A stretch of DNA of 64,000 nucleotides from an uncultured Bacteroidales bacterium (GCA_902785605.1 CACZZL010000002.1:1-64000), one strand, 5' to 3'. Numbered from the stretch's first letter, positions 50,298 through 59,264 are shown. The notes: a model not told the origin generated them from the letters alone. Program-made: numbers and translations.

Positions 50298-50930
50298 CTA
50301 AGCATCAAGCTTGATACCCTGCTTCATATCCGCAACCAGTTTGCGGAAGATTTTTTCGCCCTCTTCTACAGTGAGAATGGACCAGCGATGCAGCATGACT
50401 GCTTCCAGGTAGTACGTAAAGACCATCTCGGAAGAGAAGAAGTCAAACTCGGTACGTTCCTGCAGCCACTCAAAGCGGATGGCGTCCATGGCTTTCTCGC
50501 GCGCCATGAGGTCCTCTATTTGAGCCAAGGCCAGAATAGCCTGATAGTCACCGGGCAGTTCATTCAGTCCGAAATCTTTCTGGCCGGTATGCGTGCGTAG
50601 CTGCTCAGCCACTTCCCCCTCGCCTACAATCTGCTGCTTCACGTCAAAGCCATGCTTGCGGCAGATTTGCGCTACGAGAACGTTGTTCATGTCCTGATTG
50701 AAGCCAAACCACGCACGAATAAAGCTGCTTTTCGCTTTCAGTCCTTCGGCGAGTGTTGTTTCATAAATCGGAGCACGGAGCAGATCCAGCAGTTTCTTGT
50801 CCGATGCACACAACTGCTCGTCGAGCAACTCGTTCAGTTGCTCAAGGCTAATCGGAGCATCAGAACCGGCTTTGAGTTCCGGAAGTCCTGCTAATAAATA
50901 CTCGTAAGTCATATCAGAATAACTCCTCAA
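50298..50930 (-). CDS. DUF2764-family protein of the V-ATPase operon
   Basis: 210 residues, soluble and helical (LEQLNELLDEQLCASDKKLLDLL, FIRAWFGFNQDMNNVLVAQIC, MAREKAMDAIRFEWLQERTEFDFF). Located between subunits E and A exactly where other operons encode subunit C; the FNQDMNNVLVA region and overall helicity fit a subunit C (d-type) analogue that would dock the central stalk on the K ring. That function is inferred from position. Overlaps the subunit E gene by 17 bp. Confidence 0.8.
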   Translation of the reverse strand: MRSYSDMTYEYLLAGLPELKAGSDAPISLEQLNELLDEQLCASDKKLLDLLRAPIYETTLAEGLKAKSSFIRAWFGFNQDMNNVLVAQICRKHGFDVKQQIVGEGEVAEQLRTHTGQKDFGLNELPGDYQAILALAQIEDLMAREKAMDAIRFEWLQERTEFDFFSSEMVFTYYLEAVMLHRWSILTVEEGEKIFRKLVADMKQGIKLDA

Positions 50931-51498
50931 CTAATTGCGGACGAAGCATTTCTTTGAAGTATGCGATGAACTCAGCGTCACCAAAGGCAAGTTTGTAGCC
51001 TCCCTTAGCCGGCTGAATGGTGAAGTCGGTCTTGATACCTTTTACTTCGCTGATCTTCACACCTTTTTCGAGCAATCCCTTGGCATTGGCCGTAAAGTAC
51101 TTCTTCAGTGCCTCTGCATCCTTGGTCTCAATCAGCACGTCACCGTCCTTGGCCATCTGCTCTGCCAATTTGGCGATGAGTCCCTGCATAAACTTCGCAT
51201 CTGCCGTAGCAGCCTTGACGCTATCTGCAGCGATCTTGTCTGCGAGCAGGTTCACAATCTCGGTCTTCACAGCGTTCACGCTCTGCTCTGCGTAGAGTTT
51301 GAGTTCTGCGCGTGTCTTCTTGTCCAAATCCGCTGATTTCGACTCAGCGTCTGCCACGATAGCGGCAGCCTTCTTCTCTGCCTCTGCCACAATTTCAGCC
51401 GCCTTAGCGTTCGCTTTCTCAACGATTTGTTGCGCTTCAGCGTTGCCTTTCTCTACGCCCTCTGCGTAGATCTTTTCAGTAATCTCTGATAAGTTCAT
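50914..51498 (-). CDS. ntpE: V-type ATP synthase subunit E (peripheral stalk)
   Basis: 194 residues. Long Ala/Glu/Lys-rich coiled coil (about 10-75: AEAQQIVEKANAKAAEIVAE and following) and a globular C-terminus, the standard E subunit. It should pair with a G/H-type coiled-coil subunit, but no such gene is in the operon. First gene of the operon, about 55 bp from its promoter. Confidence 0.9.
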   Translation of the reverse strand: MNLSEITEKIYAEGVEKGNAEAQQIVEKANAKAAEIVAEAEKKAAAIVADAESKSADLDKKTRAELKLYAEQSVNAVKTEIVNLLADKIAADSVKAATADAKFMQGLIAKLAEQMAKDGDVLIETKDAEALKKYFTANAKGLLEKGVKISEVKGIKTDFTIQPAKGGYKLAFGDAEFIAYFKEMLRPQLVEELF

Positions 51499-51556
51499 TT
51501 TGTATAGAAATTTTTATATTATTGCTAATCTTACCGGCTTTGCGCCAATTTGGCTG

Positions 51557-51588
51557 CAAAGTTACAACTTTTTTTTTGAATATGCAAA
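51557..51588 (-). promoter_or_regulatory. V-ATPase operon promoter
   Basis: Minus strand -33 TTTG 51585-51588 (TTTGCATATTCA), 20 bp, -7 TAACTTTG 51557-51564, then CAGCCAAATTGG. Confidence 0.85.
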
Positions 51589-51657
51589 TTATTTTCTATA
51601 AAAATAGAAAAAGGCGAATAAGGAGGAATAAAAAAATTAAGGAAAAACGCGCACGCA

Positions 51658-51689
51658 CTTGCGTATATCAAAAAAAAGCAGTATCTTTG
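51658..51689 (+). promoter_or_regulatory. Promoter of tRNA-Gly and rnpB
   Basis: -33 CTTG 51658-51661, within the palindrome ACGC-ACTT-GCGT (51653-51664), 20 bp, -7 TATCTTTG 51682-51689. The tRNA starts 19 bp downstream. Confidence 0.85.
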
Positions 51690-51707
51690 CACCCGATTTT
51701 TGAAAAT

Positions 51708-51778
51708 GCGGTGTTAGCACATCGGTAGTGCATCGGCTTCCCAAGCCGAGGAGGCGGGTTCGATTCCCGTACACCGCT
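51708..51778 (+). tRNA. tRNA-Gly (anticodon CCC)
   Basis: 71-nt cloverleaf: acceptor GCGGTGT/ACACCGC, D arm GCAC..GTGC, anticodon stem TCGGC/GCCGA with loop TTCCCAA (anticodon CCC), T arm CGGGTTCGATTCCCG, discriminator T. The 3' CCA is not encoded (CAA follows), so it is added after transcription. Reads GGG codons. Confidence 0.96.
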
Positions 51779-51780
51779 CA

Positions 51781-52213
51781 AGTAGGTCGGTCTATCGCTG
51801 ACAAGGGAAAGAAAGGGGTTCGCCTCTTAATCTCATTGTCAGAGGAAAGTCCGGGCAGCACAGAGCACCACAGCGGTTAACGGCCGTCAGGCAGTAATGT
51901 TTGGTCCCTGCTACAGAGACGAGATCGCTTGCATTAGAACTTCGCGTGATTCGCGATTACATCGCTCACTGACGCCTACGTTCTATGCTACGCTCTCCCC
52001 AAGGATTAAAATCCTCGGGGACCCCAGATGGGAAAGAGCTACGCGAGGGTGAAACGAGCACACTGTGGGCTGCAATTCCAAGTAAACCGATGTCTGAGCG
52101 CTGCTCGCGTTAGTCGGAGGGTAGGAAGCGAGAGAAGCGTATGGTAACATACGACTCGAGATTAATGATAGACGCTGCTTCGGCAGTACAGAACCCGGCT
52201 TACAGACCTACTT
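51781..52213 (+). ncRNA. rnpB: RNase P RNA, type A
   Basis: About 433 nt. P1 pairs AAGTAGGTC at the 5' end with GACCTACTT at the 3' end. The universal core is present: GAGGAAAGTCCGGGC (CR-I, P4 5' strand) near 51840 and ACAGAACCCGGCTTA (CR-V, P4 3' strand) near 52190, with the internal GGGTGAAACG-like motif. It is the catalytic RNA that trims tRNA 5' leaders. It follows the tRNA by two bases, so both probably come from one transcript and the tRNA is released by RNase P itself. Confidence 0.95.
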
Positions 52214-52229
52214 CCCCTTCGGGGGAGTC
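52210..52229 (+). terminator. Hairpin at the end of rnpB
   Basis: ACTTCCCC-ttc-GGGGGAGT, short T-rich tail; overlaps the rnpB 3' end. The next gene starts 3 bp later with no visible promoter, so termination may be partial. Confidence 0.5.
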
Positions 52230-52231
52230 TT

Positions 52232-53578
52232 ATGTCTGACAAAGAAACAGAGACCATGAAGAAAATCAAATTTTCCGATATTATTAAGTTTATCCGCTAC
52301 GACATGTGGCGTGTAACGGCGACAGAGTTCGACGGTTTCTTTCAACGCCTCGGCTATGCGATTATCCGTACGATCGTCATCGTAGCACGAGGTTTCACCA
52401 GCAAGAATCTCAATGACACGGCAAAGAGTATCACCTACTCTCTTATTTTTGCCATTGTTCCTATTCTGGCAATGATTTTGGCAATCGCTAAAGGATTTGG
52501 TATGTCCGATGTCATCAACCAGCAATTGAACAATTCGTTTCTGGGCGAGACGAACATGGTTCCGACAATCATGCAGATGGTGGAACGGTATCTGGACACG
52601 GCACACGACGGTGTGTTTATCGGAATCGGTTTGATCATTCTATTGTGGGCCGTTTATTCGTTCTTCCGTTCTGTGGAGATTGCGTTCAACCGCATATGGA
52701 ATGTAAAGAACTCGCGTTCTATACTGCGTCAGGCAACTACTTATATTGCGATCGTAGTGCTGATTCCTGTACTGATTGTCTGCAGTGCGGGTATTAATAT
52801 TCTGGTGCATGCCTCGGTTGAGAGCACGGTACACACCAAAGCCATCATTGAATATTTCCAAACGGACGGTGCCAAGTTTTTGCAGTTCATCGTTGTGTGG
52901 ATATTGTTCACATGGATGTACATGGCGATTCCCAACACCAAAGTGCGCTTCATGAGTGCGCTGATACCGGGTGTGATCATGGGTACGTTGTATCAGTTGA
53001 TGCAGATGTTATCCGTGTATTTGATTGCTTTACTGAGCCGCACAAGCATCGTGTATGGTGCGTTTGCATCTCTGCCGATATTGATGACATGGCTCCAGTA
53101 CACGAGTCTGCTTATTTTGATTGGAGCAGAGATGTCGTACGCCATCCAAAACAACGAAGAGTTTGAGTACGAACATGACCTGAATTTCATGTCCCGGCGA
53201 TACAAAGACTTCATTATGCTCTATTTGTTATCGCTTATTGTGAAGCGCTTTGAGGCAGACGAAGAACCCTATACAGCACATGAATTGGCTATTCGCGACC
53301 ATTTACCGATCCGATTGGTTAATCAGTTGTTGAGCCGAATGGTGGAGACCGGTATATTGCGAGAGGTGTATGTAGAGGGAAAAGAAGAGCGCACGTTCCA
53401 GCCTGCGTTGGATACCCATAAGATGAATGTGGGTATGGTGATTGACCGTGTGGATGCACAGGGAACGGAGCAGTTTTTGCAGACCCCGACCAAAGAGATG
53501 CGGGCATTCTGGAAGCGGTATTTGCAGATGAAGAAAACGCATCAAAGCTTTGACAAGATATTAATTAACGAAATATAG
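52232..53578 (+). CDS. YihY/BrkB-family membrane protein
   Basis: 448 residues (ATG 52232; an alternative at 52256). Six membrane segments between about 45 and 290, with the family motif SITYSLIFAIVPILAMI and a late GAFASLPILMTWLQYTSLLILIGAEM. The last 140 residues are a soluble winged-helix-like tail (YTAHELAIRDHLPIRLVNQLL) typical of the long Bacteroidetes form. Annotated in other species as 'RNase BN' by mistake; the true function is unknown, perhaps an envelope transporter. Follows rnpB with no own promoter. Confidence 0.9.
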   Translation: MSDKETETMKKIKFSDIIKFIRYDMWRVTATEFDGFFQRLGYAIIRTIVIVARGFTSKNLNDTAKSITYSLIFAIVPILAMILAIAKGFGMSDVINQQLNNSFLGETNMVPTIMQMVERYLDTAHDGVFIGIGLIILLWAVYSFFRSVEIAFNRIWNVKNSRSILRQATTYIAIVVLIPVLIVCSAGINILVHASVESTVHTKAIIEYFQTDGAKFLQFIVVWILFTWMYMAIPNTKVRFMSALIPGVIMGTLYQLMQMLSVYLIALLSRTSIVYGAFASLPILMTWLQYTSLLILIGAEMSYAIQNNEEFEYEHDLNFMSRRYKDFIMLYLLSLIVKRFEADEEPYTAHELAIRDHLPIRLVNQLLSRMVETGILREVYVEGKEERTFQPALDTHKMNVGMVIDRVDAQGTEQFLQTPTKEMRAFWKRYLQMKKTHQSFDKILINEI

Positions 53579-53579
53579 T

Positions 53580-55430
53580 ATGAAAAACAAAATGGTAATT
53601 GTCGCTGCGTTGCTGATGAGTGAGTTGGCATTTGCAGCCCCGAAGATTCAACAAGTTGAGCCATTGTGCTGGTGGACGAACATGGAGACTCCGCTGACAC
53701 TGATGTTTCATGGTTCGGATTTGAAAGACGCGCAAGTAAGCGTACAGCAAGTGGTAAACGGCAAATTGATGCGCGGTACATGTTATGGTTTGGTGCCTAC
53801 GACCCAACACAATGCGGAGAGCCCGAACTACCTGTTTGTGGACATGAAAGTGAATGCGGCCGGTACGTATCGAATCACGCTTAAGAAAGGTAACAAGAAA
53901 GCGAGTTACGATTATGTGATCAATGAGCGTCGTGACGGTAGCCGAGAGCGCCAGAGTTTCACTGCTGCGGATGTGGTATACCTGATCATGTCTGACCGGT
54001 TTGTGGACGGAGACCCTTCGAACAACAGCACAGCCAACACCAAAGAGAAAGCCGACAAGAACAATGTCAACGGACGTTGGGGCGGTGATATTCAAGGTAT
54101 TATCAATTCGTTTGATCATATTGCCAAGTTGGGTTGTACCGCTATCTGGCCGACTCCTATGTTAGGTGACGACGAAGCGGCATGGAGTTATCACGGCTAT
54201 GCATGCTCGGACTACTACCATATTGACCCCCGCTACGGAAGCAATGAGTTGTATCAGCAGATGGTACAACAAGCTCACGCGAAAGGTTTGAAGATTTTGA
54301 TGGATATGGTGCCTAACCACTGCGGCGCTGCACACTGGTGGATGGCTGACCTCCCCTATCACGATTGGATTAACCAGTTCGACGAGTTCACGAACACGAA
54401 CAATGTGTTTACCGCCAATTATGACATCAACGCTTCGGAGTACGATCGTCTCCTTTCCAACCGCGGTTGGTTCGATCATCCGATGCCTGACATGAACCTG
54501 GAGAACCCCGATTTGTTGAAGTATTTCCAGCTGTGGGCTATCTGGTGGATTGAGTATGCAGACTTGGACGGTTTGCGTGTAGATACGTATCCGTATATCG
54601 AGAAGATACCGGGAAGTAAATGGCTTGCTGCTATTCGCAATGAGTATCCGCATATTAATATTGTAGGTGAGTGCTGGACGAGACCTGCTCCTGCTGTGGC
54701 TTATTGGCAAAGCGGAGCCGCTAATTTTGACGGATTTGATTCTAACCTGCCTACCGTAATGGACTTCCCGGTTGAGGAGGCTATTCGCCAGGCATTGGAG
54801 AATGACGGTCAAGGTTGGGGCAACGGTTTGACCCGTGTGTATGATGCAATGACGATGGATTATATGTACGCAGATGTGAACCTGCTGCTTACGTTCCTCG
54901 GCAATCATGATATGGCCCGTATCACGGATGTAGTGAAAGACAAAGATCCGCGCCGAGTTAAGTTGGCGTATGTACTGCTGGCTACGATGCGTGGTATTCC
55001 GCAAGTGCTGTACGGAGATGAGTACGCGATGACTTCCAAAGGTGAAGATCCAAGCAATCACTCGTACCTGCGTGCACCGCTGCCGCAAGGAGATCAAGTT
55101 ACTCCGGAGATGCAGGATATGTTTGATTTCCAAAGTCGTTTGTTCCAATGGCGCAAAGAAGAGAAGTTGCTGCACTTCGGTCGTACGATGCATTTCATGA
55201 GCCGTAATAACACCTACGCATTCTTCCGCTACACGGATGACGGAGCTGTGTTTGTGTTTGCTAACGCAGCCGATGAGCCGCGTATTATCCCGACAGCAAC
55301 CTATGCGGAGATCTTGAGCAAATACAATGCTATCGGTGTCAATCCGATGACCGGAGAGACGGTAGATTTGAACAAGCGCGACATAAAAGTTGACGGTTTG
55401 AGCACCCTCATCGTTAAGTTGACGAAGTAA
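53580..55430 (+). CDS. Alpha-amylase-family glycoside hydrolase (neopullulanase/SusA-like)
   Basis: 616 residues. Signal peptide about 1-19. N-terminal immunoglobulin-like domain (about 25-125) as in cyclomaltodextrinases, then the GH13 barrel: MDMVPNHCG (region I), GLRVDTYPYI with the nucleophile Asp (region II), NIVGECW with the acid Glu (III) and FLGNHDMAR with the Asp transition-state residue (IV); C-terminal beta domain from about 530. Periplasmic breakdown of starch or pullulan oligosaccharides. One base after the YihY stop, so co-transcribed. No SusC/SusD nearby. Confidence 0.93.
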   Translation: MKNKMVIVAALLMSELAFAAPKIQQVEPLCWWTNMETPLTLMFHGSDLKDAQVSVQQVVNGKLMRGTCYGLVPTTQHNAESPNYLFVDMKVNAAGTYRITLKKGNKKASYDYVINERRDGSRERQSFTAADVVYLIMSDRFVDGDPSNNSTANTKEKADKNNVNGRWGGDIQGIINSFDHIAKLGCTAIWPTPMLGDDEAAWSYHGYACSDYYHIDPRYGSNELYQQMVQQAHAKGLKILMDMVPNHCGAAHWWMADLPYHDWINQFDEFTNTNNVFTANYDINASEYDRLLSNRGWFDHPMPDMNLENPDLLKYFQLWAIWWIEYADLDGLRVDTYPYIEKIPGSKWLAAIRNEYPHINIVGECWTRPAPAVAYWQSGAANFDGFDSNLPTVMDFPVEEAIRQALENDGQGWGNGLTRVYDAMTMDYMYADVNLLLTFLGNHDMARITDVVKDKDPRRVKLAYVLLATMRGIPQVLYGDEYAMTSKGEDPSNHSYLRAPLPQGDQVTPEMQDMFDFQSRLFQWRKEEKLLHFGRTMHFMSRNNTYAFFRYTDDGAVFVFANAADEPRIIPTATYAEILSKYNAIGVNPMTGETVDLNKRDIKVDGLSTLIVKLTK

Positions 55431-55433
55431 GGA

Positions 55434-55473
55434 GTGAAAGAATGAAAGAATGAAAGAATTAAAGAATGATAGG
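55434..55473 (+). repeat. Octamer array (ATGAAAGA) ahead of the CWC gene
   Basis: GTGAAAGA, ATGAAAGA, ATGAAAGA, ATTAAAGA, ATGATAGG, then ATGAACAA with the start codon in phase. The one clear 8-bp member of the array class; contains three further ATGs. Confidence 0.85.
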
Positions 55474-55641
55474 ATGAACAAAGTGTGCCCTCGTTGTGGG
55501 GCACACTTTGTTTGTACGCACGATGCGTTGTGTCAGTGCGTAGGCATCTCCTTAACAGAAAATGCGCGCGCCTATATGCGCACGCATTATACGGATTGTT
55601 TGTGTCGGGAGTGTTTATTGCAGCTTAGCCGCGAAATGTAA
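55474..55641 (+). CDS. Cysteine-rich CWC-family protein
   Basis: 55 residues from ATG 55474 (an in-frame ATG at 55450 lies in the repeat). Cys pattern CPRCGAHFVC..CQC and CLCRECLLQL matches the small CWC family (metal-binding, function unknown). Complete length for the family. Its last 27 bases overlap the 3' end of the B12-binding protein gene on the other strand. Confidence 0.8.
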   Translation: MNKVCPRCGAHFVCTHDALCQCVGISLTENARAYMRTHYTDCLCRECLLQLSREM

Positions 55642-56640
55642 GAGGCTATCGGGATCGTTATTCATAATATGAATCAGATCCTCCAGCATCTCTTCGGGGT
55701 GCACTACCCCACGTTCCCAGAAATTATTCGCCCCACCGGGCAAGCATTGTTTGCGCCAATTATAGACGCGACCCTTTTGGTAAGCCTTGAACCAGGTATG
55801 TTTCTCGTCCATTTGAGCCAATTCGTCCAAGCTGTCTCCTCCTGCTCCGACCCATACGTCAGCATCGGCAAAATAACGGATTGTCTGCTCAATGGTGAGC
55901 GGTATGGACGTGGCACTCCTATCTTCATAAAACGGATATTCAGCGCCAGCATCCTTGAACAAGTAAGCCAGATAATTATTAGCGCCCGGAACATACCAGG
56001 TACCACGGAAATTGTTACCGGACATGATCGAGACGGTTTCTCTGTCAGATCGTTTTACTGACAGACTGTTATATTTATTCTCCACCTCATGGAAAACAGA
56101 ATCGGCTTCATGGAGATGTCCGGTAAGGGCTCCTAAGACACGAATCCATTCGGCACGTGCCAAGGGTGAACCTTCCTGCCATTCGTTGATATAGATGACC
56201 GGAACACCGAGTTTCTCCAGACGGGCTGCCTCCAGATTGTCATATTGACCATAGTTTACCGCCAGCAGAATATCCAGTCCTGCCTGCAGTGTCCGCTCTG
56301 CGCTGGGTTTCATGGAATCGCCCAGGTCAATCTCATTGCCTTGAAGCGGTGTGTAGATCAGTTCGGGATTGCAAACGGCAACCAGACAATCCAAGGCATC
56401 CAAGGCATAGAGAAAACCGACCTGCACGGTACTCATTGTACCGATACGCTGCATAGGTGTTGCGACGCACAGTTTTTTGTAAGGTTGGAACACCTCAACT
56501 ACTGTGCCGGTATCCGTTTCGGTTATCTGAAAGCCCGTCGCGTATTGGTTACCGGCAGGCACAGTTCCCTGCTCCGTGGACTGCTGAGCGCAGCCCACGA
56601 GAAGCAAAGAACATAGTATAAAGATCAAAGATCTTTTCAT
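55615..56640 (-). CDS. btuF: Substrate-binding lipoprotein of a B12-type ABC importer (BtuF-like)
   Basis: 341 residues. Lipobox LLVGC (Cys17). Class III binding-protein fold: N-lobe IGTMSTVQVGFLYALDALDCLVAV, long linking helix, C-lobe VSIMSGNNFRGTWYVPGANNYLAYLF. It would collect cobalamin in the periplasm for BtuCD, which is not encoded in the window. Iron-complex binding is the alternative within this fold; the riboswitch, BtuB and BtuG in the same operon favour B12. ATG shares bases with the previous stop (TAATG). Confidence 0.85.
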   Translation of the reverse strand: MKRSLIFILCSLLLVGCAQQSTEQGTVPAGNQYATGFQITETDTGTVVEVFQPYKKLCVATPMQRIGTMSTVQVGFLYALDALDCLVAVCNPELIYTPLQGNEIDLGDSMKPSAERTLQAGLDILLAVNYGQYDNLEAARLEKLGVPVIYINEWQEGSPLARAEWIRVLGALTGHLHEADSVFHEVENKYNSLSVKRSDRETVSIMSGNNFRGTWYVPGANNYLAYLFKDAGAEYPFYEDRSATSIPLTIEQTIRYFADADVWVGAGGDSLDELAQMDEKHTWFKAYQKGRVYNWRKQCLPGGANNFWERGVVHPEEMLEDLIHIMNNDPDSLLHFAAKLQ

Positions 56641-57344
56641 TACTTTTTAGCACCGAGGTTGTCGATACAGAAGTAAGCCGGAGTATTCAGACCCCAATCG
56701 CCTGTACGGCTACCGCTCAACGAGAAGGTCAACTCGTCCACTTCACCCAATTTGCTGAGGTCTACATAGGTCCATTCGGTAACGAAATTGGTACCTTGAC
56801 CGAGGTAGAACTCAACCGTCGTGTTGACAGCTTTACCTTCCTTCGAACCTCCGATGGTCAACAGGAAAAAGTCTTCCGCACCAAACGGATCACCTGCAAT
56901 ATCATCACCGTTCTTCATCGAGTTGAGTGCATACACGTTGTTGCAAACATACATACCCGGAACAACAGCAGCTGCGTTCAGTTTAATAGTGTTTGGCGTA
57001 AAGCCATCTTCGTACCAAACGACATAGTTCTTACCTGCATAGGCACCACCTGCAGCGGATTTATACGCATCTGTGTAGTCCTTGAACTCGGTGTCTGTGA
57101 TGTTGGTAACTACAGCGCCCGAAACATAGGTACCACCATAAGCTACAGTCTGCTGTACCTGGTACATACCACTCTTCAACATAGCGGTAGTGTCGGTCGT
57201 GAAAGCAAAATAACTCTCAGCTTTTGCAGGACTGATAGCAGCCTCTTCGAAAGTAGCAACTGTCTTGTCCTCTACATCATAGGAGGGTTGACAAGCCGCA
57301 AACGTCAATGCCAATGCGGCTACAAAAAAGAAACTCTTTTTCAT
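56640..57344 (-). CDS. DUF4465 surface lipoprotein
   Basis: 234 residues, lipobox TFAAC. Signature stretches of DUF4465: an early ATFEEAAISPAKAESYFA, YGGTYVSGAVVTNITDT, FTPNTIKLNAAAVVPGMYVCNNVYALNSM and a final AYFCIDNLGAKK. Predicted beta-sandwich at the cell surface. In other Bacteroidetes, genes of this family sit in B12 (btuB/btuG) loci, as here; direct cobalamin contact is plausible but not shown by sequence. Confidence 0.87.
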   Translation of the reverse strand: MKKSFFFVAALALTFAACQPSYDVEDKTVATFEEAAISPAKAESYFAFTTDTTAMLKSGMYQVQQTVAYGGTYVSGAVVTNITDTEFKDYTDAYKSAAGGAYAGKNYVVWYEDGFTPNTIKLNAAAVVPGMYVCNNVYALNSMKNGDDIAGDPFGAEDFFLLTIGGSKEGKAVNTTVEFYLGQGTNFVTEWTYVDLSKLGEVDELTFSLSGSRTGDWGLNTPAYFCIDNLGAKK

Positions 57345-57377
57345 TTTGTTTGTTGTTTTAAATTGTTAATAAATAAG

Positions 57378-59264
57378 TTAATTATTGATGTGTAAATCAA
57401 TAGCTCCACATATTTCCGTGCTTAGTTCACCCGTTTGGTCAAGCACCTCATCGACCGCGTTATAGACACGGATAAAATGAATCGAATCAAGCACCACGGC
57501 TTGTCCAGTTTCGTCCACGGCCCACGAGATATCGAAAGACGTACCCTCGATATCGCTGTTGGGTTTGTTATCCACGTATCCATACTCCAAAATGCGCTGT
57601 ACGTTCTGTGTTCCAATCACAGCAGACTGCGGTGGAAGGAGTGCTCCTGTCAACGTATATTGATCCGCAGTCAACCACTGCGGATAATACGGGTGTTGGT
57701 GGAAGGGGTTTTGGAGGGTGTCTCCTGTGCGTGTGTACGTTTTTGTAACACGATGCTGCGTTAAGGGATCATCGTAGAGGCAGCCTTTGAGTTCATACCA
57801 CGTGTCATCGGGAACACCGTTTTGGTTATCATCGCGGCTGACCAACACAATACCAGGTTCGGAACTGCCGTACTCCGTGCTTCCTGACATATAAAAGGCA
57901 TTACCCAGAATCTGTATATCACAGCCCTCTCCGTTGTATACTGTATGATCAAAACTGAAGGTGATATACCCACCCCAACCTCCGAGGCTCACTGTTCCTT
58001 TGGCGTTATGACAAAGCGCTTGCTCACACTTACGGCACATCGATGCCGCATCATCTCCTTCTTCGTATTTCGGTAACTCATTGACAAACTGCCCCATTCC
58101 AGGCAAGTAGTCATACACTTTGTGTATGAACGGTGATTGGTTATCGGGGACAGGTATGGTGTCACCGTATAAACTATACGCGCCTGTCACACGGCATAAA
58201 TGGCCCGGTATATCTCCCGTCTTGGCTTTCCAACGCTCACGACCATCGTACCCGAAACAATACAATAGACCGGAAGAGACATAGTTCTTCGCGTCCGTCA
58301 GATAGAGTGCATCTGGCGTAGTCAACAAGCCGTATAGGTGCTCAAATTGATTGGAATTTTGAAATACGAACGCTGCTGTTTGGTAGTCGATCGTTGAAAT
58401 GGTATTCAGCGTATTCTGTTCGTTGTCAACAACATATACCGTTGTACCTTGAATTGACAAGTTGGAACAAGGCATCGGGATCCGTTGAATGACCTCATTG
58501 TTCGCAACTACCACAACTTGCGGCTTAATCTCGTTATAGTTCCCTTGGCAGCAGACCCATAGATGCTTTTGATCATCCACACGAAGACGTGTCGGATTGA
58601 TGCCTACGGGTATTTGCTGTATCTCGGTAAAGGAAGCCAGATCAATGACGGAGAGTGTCGAGTCGTAACGGTTGGTCACATATCCGCCTGAATTACAAAC
58701 ATATAGTTTATCATCTATAATGCACAGTTCATCGGGTTGATGTCCCACTTTGACTTCACGGGTTATCTGCAACGTAGCCGTATCCACCTCATACACCGAG
58801 CCCAACAGGTCAGCATCAGCCACACTGCCCACATAGGCACTGACGTACATCTTATCCCCTTGGAACGCCAAATAACGGCAGTTGGGGAGGTTCACCTGAC
58901 CGATGTGTCGTGCCTGACGATCCATCACTTCGACCTTATGCGAGCAGTTAATGACCGCATAGAGCCGTCCTCCATACGCCTGGATATCATTGCCTACATC
59001 GCCAAGTTCCTTGAGTTGCGTAGGGTTCTGCGATCCATACCAATTGCTATAATAGGTTCCGGTCTCGAGATTGATATAATCCAAACGGGCTTTGTTGGAG
59101 CCCATGTTTCCCTCGCAGAGCACATACAACCCACCCTCGCGCACTTCTTCCGTGACCGGAGTGCCGATGGTCGGATAGATCACATCGTCATGGCGACATG
59201 ACGAAATGAAAAATGAAAAATGAAAAATTAAAAATATTCCTAATATCTTATAGATAGTGTGCAT
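57378..59264 (-). CDS. BtuG-like beta-propeller lipoprotein with a C-terminal surface domain
   Basis: 628 residues. Lipobox ISSC (Cys23). Residues about 40-370 form a YncE/DUF5074-type seven-bladed propeller (blades such as YVSAYVGSVADADLLGSVYEVD, YVCNSGGYVTNRYDSTLSVIDL), as in BtuG, which caps BtuB and binds cobalamin very tightly. Residues 400-628 are a second domain seen in Bacteroidetes cell-surface proteins (GTVSLGGWGGYITFSFDH, NGVPDDTWYELKG, NKPNSDIEGTSFDISWAVD). The fusion is larger than classic BtuG. Its start lies 25 bp inside btuB and its signal peptide is encoded by a heptamer array. Confidence 0.85.
   Translation of the reverse strand: MHTIYKILGIFLIFHFSFFISSCRHDDVIYPTIGTPVTEEVREGGLYVLCEGNMGSNKARLDYINLETGTYYSNWYGSQNPTQLKELGDVGNDIQAYGGRLYAVINCSHKVEVMDRQARHIGQVNLPNCRYLAFQGDKMYVSAYVGSVADADLLGSVYEVDTATLQITREVKVGHQPDELCIIDDKLYVCNSGGYVTNRYDSTLSVIDLASFTEIQQIPVGINPTRLRVDDQKHLWVCCQGNYNEIKPQVVVVANNEVIQRIPMPCSNLSIQGTTVYVVDNEQNTLNTISTIDYQTAAFVFQNSNQFEHLYGLLTTPDALYLTDAKNYVSSGLLYCFGYDGRERWKAKTGDIPGHLCRVTGAYSLYGDTIPVPDNQSPFIHKVYDYLPGMGQFVNELPKYEEGDDAASMCRKCEQALCHNAKGTVSLGGWGGYITFSFDHTVYNGEGCDIQILGNAFYMSGSTEYGSSEPGIVLVSRDDNQNGVPDDTWYELKGCLYDDPLTQHRVTKTYTRTGDTLQNPFHQHPYYPQWLTADQYTLTGALLPPQSAVIGTQNVQRILEYGYVDNKPNSDIEGTSFDISWAVDETGQAVVLDSIHFIRVYNAVDEVLDQTGELSTEICGAIDLHINN
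59205..59239 (-). repeat. Heptamer array encoding a signal-peptide core
   Basis: Plus-strand AATGAAA x3, AATTAAA, AATATTCC directly after the btuB stop. On the coding strand it translates to the FLIFHFSFFI core of the BtuG-like lipoprotein. Confidence 0.85.

Noticed and set aside
52232..53578. Naming the YihY-family gene as ribonuclease BN because it follows rnpB
   Set aside because: That label comes from an old misassignment; the sequence is a membrane protein with no nuclease motif.
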